Source of the DNA: Synergistaceae bacterium OttesenSCG-928-D05 | Lineage (GTDB): Bacteria > Synergistota > Synergistia > Synergistales > Synergistaceae | Assembly: GCA_030266985.1 (NCBI GenBank) | Contig: JAJDJB010000017.1 | Coordinates: 1-34,413 of the forward strand | Reading direction: 5' to 3' | DNA length: 34,413 nucleotides | In this document: positions 1 to 9,087 of the stretch, piece after piece | Numbering within the stretch: the first letter of the stretch is position 1 | Layout: each line of letters begins with the position of its first letter | Notes under the pieces: generated by a model | The model's input: the letters and a program-made list of their open reading frames with translations, nothing else | Told to the model about the DNA's origin: nothing | Databases searched by the model: none | Translations under genes and position numbers: made by a program

Positions 1-1
1 T

Positions 2-3000
2 CAGAACGTCGGAGTAGAGCAGGATGGCTTGCTGAACGCGAGTGAAGCAGGCAATATGGCAATTCTCGGTTACGACAACAAGGGTGTTTCGCAAACAGGC
101 GATGTCAATATTTCTCTTGTAGATGATATGGCAGTCGCAGGTTATCAGAATATTGGCGTCGATCAGAACGGCGGAAAAAATATTTCGATTGCTGACAACG
201 TTGCGGTCATCGGTGTAGATAATATCGGCATCAATCAACATGGGGAAGGGAACTTCTCGATGGTAGACGATATGCTTGTTGCCGGATATAAGAACATCGG
301 TGTTAATACGGTGGGCGACAACGCCGTCTCGATCGTTGACGACATGGCCGTTGCCGGTATAAGGAACATCGGCGTGAATCTGGACGGCGACAATGCGTAC
401 TCCCGGGTAGATAACGCGGCGGTATTGGGCATTCGCAACATCGGCGTCAACGTGCTGGGCGAGGAATCCTCCTCAGATATCGACACGCTGCTGACTACGG
501 GATATCGGAACACCGGCGTCAACCTTGAGGGCGCGTCCTCCGACTCGACGATTGACCTTCTGATCGTTGCGGGTATCCGTGATAAAGGTGTCGATATGTC
601 GGGCGAAAATACGTATTCGAGCGTCGATACCCTAATCATGGCGGGGCTTGGCAGTACTGGAATCAATATGACCGGGACGGGCGCGCAGTCCGAAATCGGC
701 GGCGCACTGATGGTCGGATTGTTCGACACGGCTGTGCGGCTCGTTGCGGAAGACGGAGATTCTTACATTGGCGGCATACACATTGATGGTTTCGGCAATA
801 CCGGCGTCTATCAGACAGAAGGGCGTTCTCAGATTGACAACCTCTATATGAGCGGCCTTTTCGGAACGGGAACAAGGCAGTTGGACGGATTCTCACTCGT
901 TGATAAGACTACGATTGACGGCGCGTTCAACGTTGGCGCGCGCATCAGCGGAGGATTCTACATCGCTTCCGACGATGTCAATGTTAACGGTTTCCGCAAC
1001 ACTGGATTTGTGATGGACGGCGGCGCAGCAGTGGCGAAATCCGATCTAAATGTGAACGGTGAACTTGGTTTGGGCGGATTCCTGACCGGCGGTGAGCTTA
1101 CGGTCGAAGGTCTGACGTATGTCGGCAGCGACTATGCGGGTGGCGTGATTGCCATGCGGGACGGCGATGTGCACCTGAATAACGTCGTAATCAGCGGTGA
1201 TCATACCTTCGGCGTAATTGCCAGCCACGGCGGGCACGTCGATACGAAACAGATCATTTCTTCCGGAGACCACTCGATTGCGGCGCTTGCGAGAAAAGGC
1301 GGACAGGTCGATGTAGTAGGTGGAATCCAGACAATAGGAGATATGAATCTTGCGGCCGTTGCCTCTAAAGGCGGGACCATAAACGTAACGGGCGATGCCC
1401 TTACCGACGGAGAAGGTTCGCACGCGCTGACCGTTTCAAAAGGCGGCACGATAAATATGGACTCCGGGCGACTCCTGGTCACTTCTCACGATGATACGTG
1501 GCATATGTACGTGGACCGCAACGGCACGATCAATCTGAACGATGTCGACGCAGGCAGCGATGACAGCCTCAACCTGCTCTACGCAAACAGAGCGGGGCAC
1601 GTGACTGCAGCTGACAGCGCGCTGATTGGAAATGTCATTCATGACGGTTCCCTGATTGATCCTCTAGCAAGCGCGGACAGGCGTACGCTTACGATGGATC
1701 TGACGGACAGCACACTGAAGGGAATGGTCAATTCATTGTCCGACGACGCCATAATCGACCTGAACCTTGAGAGAAGCACATGGCTCGTTACGGGAGATTC
1801 GACGACGCACGGCGGTCTCCATATGGGCACCGACAGCGCCCTTGACTACAGACCCTCGGCGCTTGGCACGAAGGTGAGAGTCAGTGATCTCTCCGGCTCC
1901 GGACTCTTCTATATGAAGACCGACATCGTTGCGGAGCAGGCGGACAGGCTGACTGTCACGAATACGTCCGAGGGCAGTCACCTGATTGATATCGAAAACA
2001 GCGGGAGCGTTGCCACAACGGGCAACGAGAGTGTTCTGCTGGTAGAGACGGCCGACACGAACAGCGACTTTTCTCTGACGCACATTGTAGAACTTGGAGC
2101 ATGGCAGTATGACCTAACCAACAGTGACGACGGCATGGGAGAATTTGACAACGAAGGCGGCCAGCACTGGCGCTTAGGCGCCTTGCAAGACCACGGATCG
2201 AAGCCCGCCGCCACAACAACGGGCTCCAACGCGGTCAATACGTTCGTTGCCAATTATCTGTTGAACTATGCTGAGACAGACACACTGATGAAACGCCTCG
2301 GCGACCTAAGGTCCGATAATTACGGAGACAACGGCGCATGGTTCCGCGCATTCGGCGGGAAATTCGAAGCAGATGCACGCGGATACTCAGACGAGTTCGA
2401 TTTGGATTACTGGGGACTCCAGCTGGGCTATGACCGCAAACTTGAGCGTTCCAGAAGCTGGCTCAAGAACGGAGATACGTATGTCGGCGCCTTTATCGGG
2501 CTCGGCAACGGCGATATGGATTTCCTGAATGACGGTACAGGCGAAGCGGATCACCGCACGCTGGGTATGTATGCGACCTACATCGGCGACAGTGGTTACT
2601 ATCTGGATGCGATCGCTAAGTACGTCTGGATGAAGAACGAATTCAGAGGACACGATACTGCCGGAACGTATGTCGACGGCGGACATATGAACACAGGGGC
2701 GGTCGGACTTTCGCTGGAAACAGGGAAACGCTTCCGCTTTAACCAGCGCAGCGAATCCAAAAAAGGCGCCTGGTATGCGGAGCCCCAACTGCAGCTCTCG
2801 TGGCTCCACACGGACAGCGGATCATATTCAGCGAGCAACGGTCTCGAGATCGGCGTAGACGGCTATGATTCCCTGCTTGGCCGGGCGGGCGTGCTGTTTG
2901 GTTATGAAACGCCGAATACCAACTTCTACGCGAAAGCGTCGTACCTGAAGGAATTTAACGGCGACTTTACGATCATTGCAAATAGCATACCGATCTACGA

Positions 3001-3151
3001 TACGCTGGATGATTCCTGGTGGGTCTACGGTATCGGAATGACGCATCGCGTCAACCAGCGGAATTCGCTCTACCTCGACTTCGAAAGAGCGAGTGGCGGC
3101 GATTTTGAGCAGACATGGTCGATCAACGCAGGTTGGAGGATCACTTTCTAG
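2..3151 (+). CDS. Autotransporter (type V secretion), 5'-truncated: repeat passenger plus C-terminal beta-barrel
   Basis: The reading frame is open from base 2, so the start lies left of the window; the TTG at 29 is not a credible start because it falls inside a repeat. What remains is about 1,050 residues. The first third is a run of 24-residue repeats with an N-x-G-V core. Then comes a Gly/Asp-rich beta-helix-like stretch with recurring GG-x-(I/V)-x-(V/M) turns (about nt 1000-2200). From about nt 2330 there is an autotransporter barrel starting near GAWFRAFGG, with alternating aromatic strands and a terminal Phe (GWRITF), the usual outer-membrane assembly signature. By family, the barrel inserts in the outer membrane and the passenger is displayed on the surface or released; adhesion is possible but unproven. 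The signal peptide is outside the window. No protease or esterase motif was seen in the passenger. Confidence 0.9.
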   Translation, partial: QNVGVEQDGLLNASEAGNMAILGYDNKGVSQTGDVNISLVDDMAVAGYQNIGVDQNGGKNISIADNVAVIGVDNIGINQHGEGNFSMVDDMLVAGYKNIGVNTVGDNAVSIVDDMAVAGIRNIGVNLDGDNAYSRVDNAAVLGIRNIGVNVLGEESSSDIDTLLTTGYRNTGVNLEGASSDSTIDLLIVAGIRDKGVDMSGENTYSSVDTLIMAGLGSTGINMTGTGAQSEIGGALMVGLFDTAVRLVAEDGDSYIGGIHIDGFGNTGVYQTEGRSQIDNLYMSGLFGTGTRQLDGFSLVDKTTIDGAFNVGARISGGFYIASDDVNVNGFRNTGFVMDGGAAVAKSDLNVNGELGLGGFLTGGELTVEGLTYVGSDYAGGVIAMRDGDVHLNNVVISGDHTFGVIASHGGHVDTKQIISSGDHSIAALARKGGQVDVVGGIQTIGDMNLAAVASKGGTINVTGDALTDGEGSHALTVSKGGTINMDSGRLLVTSHDDTWHMYVDRNGTINLNDVDAGSDDSLNLLYANRAGHVTAADSALIGNVIHDGSLIDPLASADRRTLTMDLTDSTLKGMVNSLSDDAIIDLNLERSTWLVTGDSTTHGGLHMGTDSALDYRPSALGTKVRVSDLSGSGLFYMKTDIVAEQADRLTVTNTSEGSHLIDIENSGSVATTGNESVLLVETADTNSDFSLTHIVELGAWQYDLTNSDDGMGEFDNEGGQHWRLGALQDHGSKPAATTTGSNAVNTFVANYLLNYAETDTLMKRLGDLRSDNYGDNGAWFRAFGGKFEADARGYSDEFDLDYWGLQLGYDRKLERSRSWLKNGDTYVGAFIGLGNGDMDFLNDGTGEADHRTLGMYATYIGDSGYYLDAIAKYVWMKNEFRGHDTAGTYVDGGHMNTGAVGLSLETGKRFRFNQRSESKKGAWYAEPQLQLSWLHTDSGSYSASNGLEIGVDGYDSLLGRAGVLFGYETPNTNFYAKASYLKEFNGDFTIIANSIPIYDTLDDSWWVYGIGMTHRVNQRNSLYLDFERASGGDFEQTWSINAGWRITF
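71..790 (+). repeat. Ten tandem 72-bp (24-residue) units in the autotransporter passenger
   Basis: Units begin at 71, 143, 215, 287, 359, 431, 503, 575, 647 and 719. Each has an aromatic or aliphatic residue, then x-N-x-G-V, an acidic or Gly patch, I/V-D, a hydrophobic stretch and a closing Gly. A further partial unit precedes base 71, and degenerate 22-23-residue units continue to about 1005. Identity falls towards the 3' side. This is consistent with one or two beta-helix rungs per unit. Confidence 0.85.
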
Positions 3152-3185
3152 GAAAACTTTCCTTCTATAAGTATAGTTAAAGCAA

Positions 3186-3257
3186 AAAATGGTTCTCGGC
3201 GTGAAAGTCGGGAACCATTTTCTAACGCCCGCCTCTCTAAAAAAGAAGTGGGCGTTT
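3186..3257. terminator. Terminator region between convergent autotransporter and selD
   Basis: A 10-bp stem (AAAATGGTTC 3186-3195 with GAACCATTTT 3212-3221) is flanked by an A-run on the left and a T-run on the right, so it can end transcription in both directions. A second 7-bp hairpin (AACGCCC 3224-3230 with GGGCGTT 3249-3255) follows at once and ends in a short T-run for the plus strand. The 132-bp gap holds nothing else. Confidence 0.8.
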
Positions 3258-3283
3258 CTGTGTAAGTGCGCTGCAAAGAAATT

Positions 3284-4315
3284 TTAGATCAGCCGCAGGG
3301 TTTGCGGTCCTTCAACGAAATCACCGATCGTCACCGCTGACTGGAAGCCGTTTGCGTGCAATTGGGACAGCAATTGCTCCTCATATTGTTCGGGAATCGC
3401 AATCAGCAGGCCGCCCGAAGTCTGCGGGTCGAACGCGATGTCCTCTGCAAATTGTCCCAATCGCGAGTCGTTGAATACCTTAGCTCCGACGTGTTCTTTG
3501 TTCTTGTACGCGCCGGCCGGGATCATTGCCATGTCTGCCGCTTCGCGGATGCCTGGCAGTACAGGAACCTTCGTGACGTCTATTCGGACGCCGACTTCGT
3601 CCGCAGGCAGGTCAAGCGCGTGTCCTGCGAGCCCGAATCCGGTCAGGTCCGTACAGGATGAGATAGCTTTCCTCAGGTCGTCTGACAAAATCGGCGGGAT
3701 CGCGTTTAATTGTGCCATGGTCTCCGTTGCCGTCTCGATATGCTCCGGCGAAAACAGTCCCGCTTTGATTGCGGTCACAGCGATTCCTGTTCCGATTGAT
3801 TTCGTCAGGATCAGTTTATCTCCCGGGCGCGCCCTTCCGACTGGCCACATTTTATCTTTTTCAACTTCGCCGAAGACGACAAGTCCGTACTTCGGTTCGT
3901 CATCCTGCACGCTATGGCCTCCGGCGAGCATCGCCCCCGCCTCTATGGCCTTTGCGGCGCCGCCTTCGAGGATTTCCCGCAGGACTTCCAGCGGTTCGCA
4001 GGCGGTCGGGAAACAAACGACATTCAGCGCGATGAGCGGTCTCCCTCCCATTGCGTATACGTCGCTCAGAGAGTTCGCGGCTGCGATTTCTCCGAATTTG
4101 TGAGGCGAATCGACGACGGGTGTAATGAAATCAATGGTGAGTATCCCTATGCGGGTCTCGTCGATGGTCCACATTGCCGCATCTTCGCCGCGGTTCCATG
4201 AAGCGAGCAGTTCCGGTTTTCTTAGCGCCGGCAGGTTTTTGAGCAGAAGGTCCAGCTCCGCTGGACTGATTTTCGCCGCTCAACCGCTGGTCTTTGCAAG
4301 TTCTGTGAGTCGCAT
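3284..4315 (-). CDS. selD: Selenide, water dikinase (selenophosphate synthetase), itself a selenoprotein
   Basis: SelD makes selenophosphate from selenide and ATP for Sec-tRNA and selenouridine synthesis. A naive call would start at 4174 (296 residues) and lose the active site. Reading upstream in the same frame, the gene starts at ATG 4315, after AGGAGG with a 7-base spacer, and crosses an in-frame TGA at 4280-4282 (codon 12) in the context TSG-U-AAKI. Sec12 and Lys15 sit where the catalytic Cys17 and Lys20 lie in the E. coli enzyme. Total 343 residues, close to the usual 345-350. The body carries the family features (DFITPVVD, GGRPLIALNV, LAGGHS, DPQTSGGLL). It lies 19 bp downstream of birA and is probably cotranscribed. 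The selA, selB and selC genes must be elsewhere. Identity is very secure and the Sec reading is strong. Confidence 0.95.
4250..4282 (-). promoter_or_regulatory. Sec UGA codon with bacterial SECIS-like hairpin inside selD
   Basis: On the minus strand the TGA (4282-4280) is followed after 13 bases by a perfect 6-bp stem, GTCCAG (4266-4261) with CTGGAC (4255-4250), and a 5-base apical loop CGGAG. A stem-loop starting within about 15-20 bases of the UGA, with a G-bearing apical loop, is what SelB recognises in bacterial selenoprotein mRNAs. The fold was derived by eye. Confidence 0.8.
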
Positions 4316-4334
4316 GACATCGCCTCCTTTCGTT

Positions 4335-5339
4335 TTATTTCAGTCTTAAATGGTGTACATCAGCGGCAGCAAATGCTTTTTCTTTGCCGTCGATCTCTAC
4401 GATCAGCGCGCCCTGACCGGTGACATCAAGCGCCCGGCCCTGGAACTCCTCATCGTCCTGGATCACTCTGACCTCTTTGCCAATTGTATCGCAGCTTTGC
4501 CTATAAATTGAAAGAAGTTTCTCCACGCCCGCGTCGGGATTTTCAAGGACGCGCATCAATTCAGAAAAACGACTGAAGATATCGCGCAGGAGTATTGGCC
4601 TTGAGATTGCGCAGTGTTTTTCGATCAGCATGGATGTCGCCGTTTTCTTTAAGTCAGCCGAAAGATCGTCAGCACTCATGTTCACGTTGACGCCTATCCC
4701 TGTAATTGCATAGTAGATTTTATCCGCGTCGCCCGCCGCTTCGCTTAATATGCCGCAAATTTTTTTACCACCCGAGAGGACGTCGTTCGGCCATTTCAGT
4801 TCGGCGTCTACGCCGTACTCTTGAATCAGCGTTTCGCGCACCGCGATACCTGCCGCGAGATTCAAAAGCTGCACATCGCCCGGTTTTAGGTTTGGACGCA
4901 GCAGGATGGAAAAATAAAGGTTTTTCCCGGCGGGAGAGATCCATGAACGGCCCCTGCGGCCGCGTCCCTCGGTTTGGCTGTCCGTCGTTACCACAACGCC
5001 CGCAGGCGTATTGTCCCACGCAAATTTCTTTGCGACGGCCTGTGTCGAATCTACTTCGGGGTAATAATAGCACTTTGAAAAAAGCTGATTCGTTCGAAGC
5101 AGAAAATCAATCAGCGTCGGGCTCATCGCTTGCGTTTGGTAGATGCTATTTAATATGTAACCTTTTTGCGGTACAGATTCTATGTCGAGTCCTTCGCCGC
5201 GCAGCGCGCCAATCAGCTTAAAGGCCGCCTGACGGGAAAGCGCGAGCGCGTCCGTGAGCGTAGAGCTTGGAACAATCTGCCCCTCGGAGCCGGCTAAAAT
5301 CTCAAGCAACTTCAGTCTGTTGGTCGCCTCTTCGATCAT
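4335..5339 (-). CDS. birA: Biotin-protein ligase / biotin operon repressor, bifunctional form
   Basis: The 334-residue protein has an N-terminal winged helix-turn-helix (about residues 1-60, with LALSRQAAFKLIGALR as the recognition region). The ligase domain follows, with the biotinyl-AMP loop GRGRRGRSW (125-133), KWPNDV (182-187), the catalytic-type lysines in GGKKICGIL, and a small C-terminal SH3-like domain. It activates biotin with ATP and attaches it to carboxylase or decarboxylase carrier domains; with the DNA-binding domain present it probably also represses biotin genes. The start at 5339 has GAAGGAG upstream. selD follows after 19 bp. The gene is divergent from prfB across a 107-bp gap. 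Confidence 0.95.
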   Translation of the reverse strand: MIEEATNRLKLLEILAGSEGQIVPSSTLTDALALSRQAAFKLIGALRGEGLDIESVPQKGYILNSIYQTQAMSPTLIDFLLRTNQLFSKCYYYPEVDSTQAVAKKFAWDNTPAGVVVTTDSQTEGRGRRGRSWISPAGKNLYFSILLRPNLKPGDVQLLNLAAGIAVRETLIQEYGVDAELKWPNDVLSGGKKICGILSEAAGDADKIYYAITGIGVNVNMSADDLSADLKKTATSMLIEKHCAISRPILLRDIFSRFSELMRVLENPDAGVEKLLSIYRQSCDTIGKEVRVIQDDEEFQGRALDVTGQGALIVEIDGKEKAFAAADVHHLRLK

Positions 5340-5383
5340 CGTGCGGAATCTCCTTCGGTCATGTCAGGTCAGTAAAAGACCTA

Positions 5384-5412
5384 TTCGATTTTACACTGTT
5401 ACTCGTTATAAT
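5384..5412 (+). promoter_or_regulatory. Candidate promoter of prfB
   Basis: There is a perfect -10 TATAAT at 5407-5412, with a weak -35 (TTCGAT, 5384-5389) at 17 bp. It lies 34 bp before the prfB ATG, in the divergent birA/prfB gap. The -10 is convincing and the -35 is not. Confidence 0.5.
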
Positions 5413-5446
5413 AAAAGGCAACTTGTAATCTTTGGAGGGGTTCTTT

Positions 5447-6569
5447 ATGGTGGTACTTCCAATCAGCACTGTAATGACCGGCCTGCGTTCGTCTTTTGAC
5501 GAGCTGCGTGAAAGTCTTTGACCAGGCCGGCCTGGAAGAAAAAATTGGAATATTAAGTGCGAAAGTTGAAGATCCGGATTTCTGGACTTCGGAGGATGCG
5601 CAAAACGTATCGAAAGACCTTTCGCGTTTGCAGAACAAACTCGAAATAATCAAATCGAAGAAAAAAGAGTTGGACGACCTTGAAGCGATTGCGGAACTGC
5701 TTGGGGAAACGGACGACACGGAACTGACGAAAGAATTTTACGCGCGGGCGGACACGCTTACGTCCGAGATCGAAAAAGATCAGACGCTTGCATTGCTTGA
5801 TGGTGATTACGACGCGGGCGACGCGATCATGACCGTGCACGCGGGCGCGGGCGGACTCGATTCGCAGGACTGGGCCGAGATGCTCTACCGTATGTATATG
5901 CGATGGGCGGAGGATCACGGCTACACGGTGAAATTGATCGACGAACTGGCGGATCAGGGTGCGGGCATCAAAAGCGTCACGATCTCGATCAGCGGTGAAT
6001 ATGCCTACGGCTATTTGAAAGGCGAGCAGGGCGTGCACCGGCTTGTCCGCATTTCTCCTTTCGATTCGGCGAAACGGCGGCACACGAGTTTTGCCTCGGT
6101 CGAGGTGATGCCCATTTTGCCGGATAGCGTAGAGATCGAGATCAGGCCGGAGGATTTGAAACTGGACACCTTCCGTTCAAGCGGCGCCGGCGGTCAGTAC
6201 GTCAATATGACGGACTCCGCGGTGCGCATCACGCATATACCGACCGGCATCGTCGTAAGCTGCCAGGCCGAGCGCTCGCAGCATATGAACCGTGCCAGTG
6301 CGATGCAGGTGCTGCGTTCGAAGCTCTTCGAAGCGCAATTACAGGAGCGCCGGGAGGAACTTGAGAATATTCAGGGCGAAAAAAGAGCAATTGCATGGGG
6401 GAGCCAGATTCGCTCTTACACGATGCAGCCCTTCCAGCTTGTTAAAGATCATCGCTCCGGGTGCGAGGTCGGAAATATTCAGGCAGTGCTCGACGGCGAT
6501 TTAGATGAACTCATCATGTGCTTCCTCCGTTTCCAGAAAACAGGGAAGTCGCAGAAACCGGAGGAATAA
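5447..6569 (+). CDS. prfB: Peptide chain release factor 2, with programmed +1 frameshift
   Basis: RF2 releases peptides at UGA and UAA. Translation starts at ATG 5447 (GGAGG at 5434-5438), runs 24 codons to CTT, meets TGA (5519-5521), then continues in the +1 frame from GAC 5520 to the stop at 6569, giving 373 residues, the normal RF2 length. The anticodon-like SPF tripeptide specific to RF2 is at 203-205 and the catalytic GGQ at 248-250 (GAGGQYVN). Only the frameshifted product is functional, so low RF2 favours its own synthesis. The next gene starts directly at the stop codon, with its ribosome site inside the prfB end, so the two are probably cotranscribed. The identity is not in doubt. 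Confidence 0.97.
5516..5522 (+). promoter_or_regulatory. RF2 programmed frameshift site CTT-TGA-C
   Basis: This is the canonical slippery CTT followed by TGA and C, in the order known from most bacterial prfB genes. The reading frames on both sides match RF2 only if one base is skipped here. The internal Shine-Dalgarno-like element usual just upstream is weak here (GTGAAAGT). Confidence 0.95.
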
Positions 6570-8651
6570 ATGATGAAAAAAATAATTGCGGCAATAACGT
6601 TTCTATTTATATTCTGTCTGCTTCCCGCGGCCGGGGCGGAACAATTCGTTCCGACGGATTCAGTCCTGCCACTGAGCCAGGTAAAGGCGGGAATGAAAGC
6701 GCGTGTACGCACAGTGCTTGAAGGAACGCAGATATCAGAATTCGACGCGACGCTGCTGGGCGTTGTGCCGCGGAAGACAAGCCCGAAAAATCTAATCCTG
6801 ATCCGTATCGACGATCAGTATGTGCGCGGAAACGGGGGCATCGCAGCGGGGATGAGCGGTTCACCGGTCTATGTGGATGGGAAACTGGTCGGCGCGATTG
6901 GCTATGGCTGGTCGTTCAGCGATAGAAATCTGGGGCTCGTCACACCAATCGAAGAGATGGTAAAAGCCATGGACTGGCCGGACAGAATTCCCGCGTTTGG
7001 CGTCTCCCCGAAGATCCCCAGTGAGCCTGCTGGCGGCAGGAAAGGCGAACCGATACGCTCGGACGATCTGTTCGCTTCTTTGGATGTTTTTCAAGAAGCC
7101 ACAGCCGACGACGAAGACGAGGACGTGGAGAGCGACGACATCTTCATGGATGTTTCGGAATCCGAGGACGAAGTTCCAATTTCCGACGATATCGATTTGA
7201 TCGAGTTTTTGAAAACTGCGGAGCTGGAGCCGCTCGCAATGCCGCTGTTAGTTGACGGCATCAGTACGCGCGTTACGGAGCGGATGCAAAAACGGCTTGG
7301 CGTGGATCTGATCCCGCTTGGTTCGTCCGCGGGAAGCGGTACGGCGAATCTGAATAAGACGCTGAAGCCGGGTTCCGCTATGGGCGCGGCGCTTGCGTGG
7401 GGCGATATCACGATGGGCGGAATCGGCACGCTGACCGCCGTTAGCAAAGACGGCAGATTTCTCGCGTTCGCGCATCCGATGATGAACTACGGTGCGGTTG
7501 CGTACCCGCTTACAGAAGCAAGTATCATCAAGATCATCCCGAGTATCAACAGCTCATTTAAACTGGGCTATCAGGGACCGATTGTCGGGATTATCACACA
7601 GGACAGACCGGAAGCAATAGGCGGGTATTTCGGACGTCTCGCGCCGGCGACGAGTTACGCCGTGAAATTCCATAACCTTGACACGGGCGAAAAAGCGACA
7701 AAACGTTTCCAGACAGCCGTTGACGCATTCACAGCGCCTTACATCGGAACGATGGGGATGCTCGGAATCATCGACGATCTGTGGGCGCGGCGCGGCGAGG
7801 GAACCGCGGTGCTGAAGTATAAATTCTCTGGCGGAAACCTTGTGGAAGGCTGGGAACGCCGCAATATGTTCTTCTCCGGAGAAGACCTGATTGGCGAGAT
7901 GACGATGGAGTTCGACGCACTGTCGCGAATTTTTGCACTGAACCAGTTCCAGGAAATACGCCCCTTTGGCGTCGAGCTTGAAGTGGAGATAACGCGCGAA
8001 CCGAAGGTCGTGTTTATTGAAAAGGTCGAAATCGCGGACAAAAAAGAATTCTATGCCCCCGGCGAAATCGTTCCGGTCGATGTGACGCTGCGGCCGTGGC
8101 GCAAACATGCGACAGTCAAACATCTCGAAGTCACGGTGCCTGAAAGCGCGTTTGGTTTCTGTGAGATCGTCGTGCGCGGCGGCGGCATCGCCGAACAAAC
8201 GCAGGATTCGCTGATTGCCGGTTATCGCGCGATCACGAACCTCGAGGACCTTATTAATGAACTCAACGCTGAAGAGTCGAACAATCAACTCATCGTGGAG
8301 ATCGTCGGCCCCGAGGACTTCATGCGCAACATGGCGGAAAAAGAAAGCGATATGATGATGCCGTCGCCAGAAGATTTCCTTGACGACCGTATGAAGAGCG
8401 AGATCATTCAGGAACAGTTGGAGGAAAATTCTCTGCTGATCGTGGAGACGAACTACTACGTCGAGGGATTGCTGCGTAAATTTATACGAATCAAGCGCGA
8501 AGACGGCAAAGGCGCCGATATGACCGAAGCCGAAATGGAAGCTTTAGCCTCGCAGCATGAGAAAAACGAAGAGGCAGAGGCACAGGACGAGGAGTCGGAT
8601 GAGCAGGTAGATTTGTTTTTCCGCAAAAGCGGGGTGCCTAGAAGAAAATAA
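6570..8651 (+). CDS. Exported S55 (SpoIVB-like) serine peptidase-family protein, circularly permuted
   Basis: 693 residues, or 692 if the second ATG at 6573 is used, which sits better behind GGAGG (6560-6564). A signal peptide is clear (basic start, hydrophobic core, cleavage likely after AGA, residue 23). Residues 45-130 resemble the C-terminal half of Bacillus SpoIVB: Asp81 lies exactly 15 residues before Ser96 in GMSGSP, the spacing of Asp363/Ser378 there. The N-terminal half of the S55 fold follows later (GIGTLT, 285-290; AFAHP with His302). So the triad Ser-Asp-His is present in swapped segment order and without a PDZ domain. A very acidic linker (178-208) separates the halves. The C-terminal 300 residues are beta-rich and unassigned, with an acidic tail. 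It is expected in the periplasm or at the envelope; the substrate is unknown. It overlaps dgkA by 14 bp tail to tail. Confidence 0.8.
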   Translation: MMKKIIAAITFLFIFCLLPAAGAEQFVPTDSVLPLSQVKAGMKARVRTVLEGTQISEFDATLLGVVPRKTSPKNLILIRIDDQYVRGNGGIAAGMSGSPVYVDGKLVGAIGYGWSFSDRNLGLVTPIEEMVKAMDWPDRIPAFGVSPKIPSEPAGGRKGEPIRSDDLFASLDVFQEATADDEDEDVESDDIFMDVSESEDEVPISDDIDLIEFLKTAELEPLAMPLLVDGISTRVTERMQKRLGVDLIPLGSSAGSGTANLNKTLKPGSAMGAALAWGDITMGGIGTLTAVSKDGRFLAFAHPMMNYGAVAYPLTEASIIKIIPSINSSFKLGYQGPIVGIITQDRPEAIGGYFGRLAPATSYAVKFHNLDTGEKATKRFQTAVDAFTAPYIGTMGMLGIIDDLWARRGEGTAVLKYKFSGGNLVEGWERRNMFFSGEDLIGEMTMEFDALSRIFALNQFQEIRPFGVELEVEITREPKVVFIEKVEIADKKEFYAPGEIVPVDVTLRPWRKHATVKHLEVTVPESAFGFCEIVVRGGGIAEQTQDSLIAGYRAITNLEDLINELNAEESNNQLIVEIVGPEDFMRNMAEKESDMMMPSPEDFLDDRMKSEIIQEQLEENSLLIVETNYYVEGLLRKFIRIKREDGKGADMTEAEMEALASQHEKNEEAEAQDEESDEQVDLFFRKSGVPRRK

Positions 8652-9033
8652 TTTTCAGCGCAGTACCGTAAGCAATGATCAAACTTAAGAAGACCGCAGC
8701 GGAGAGCATATCCTTTGCTCTCCGTATTTCTTCGCGGTAGGTTGGGCCAAACTCGAGATCGATGATTGTTTCCATCGCGGTGTTGATCATTTCGACCATG
8801 AGCGGCAGCAGCGATACGAGAAAAACGGTCAGAACGGACGTCAGAGGACGGCGCATGACGAGCGCCAGAAGCACGAGGCAAAAGAGGGCGGCGCATTCAT
8901 TGCGAACGGCTTTTTCGGACAGAAACGCCGCTTTCAGCCCGTTCAGCGAGTAACGCGTTTTATTCAGTAGCCCTCCGTTTTTCCACTCCGGCAAATCAAC
9001 CCCGCCTTTCCATTTGTAATTATAATATACCAT
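8638..9033 (-). CDS. dgkA: Diacylglycerol / undecaprenol kinase, DgkA family
   Basis: A small integral membrane kinase, 131 residues from the ATG at 9033, which follows GGAGGAG; the frame is open further upstream but that part looks non-coding. Family features are NKTRYSLNGLKAAF near the N-terminus, the catalytic/metal stretch VEMINTAMETIIDL, and RRAKDMLSAAV before the last membrane helix. Three membrane helices are expected. It phosphorylates diacylglycerol or undecaprenol in the inner membrane; which lipid cannot be told from sequence. It converges on the S55 gene with a 14-bp overlap and is divergent from ileS. Confidence 0.85.
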   Translation of the reverse strand: MVYYNYKWKGGVDLPEWKNGGLLNKTRYSLNGLKAAFLSEKAVRNECAALFCLVLLALVMRRPLTSVLTVFLVSLLPLMVEMINTAMETIIDLEFGPTYREEIRRAKDMLSAAVFLSLIIAYGTALKIIFF

Positions 9034-9087
9034 TCCCCAAAAACTCCTCCAGAAGAACATTTTGCCCCACAGAAAACATAGAAAAAC

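Noticed and set aside
3284-4174. selD starting at 4174 as a 296-residue protein
   Set aside because: It omits the active site; the frame continues through a Sec UGA to an ATG with a perfect ribosome site at 4315.
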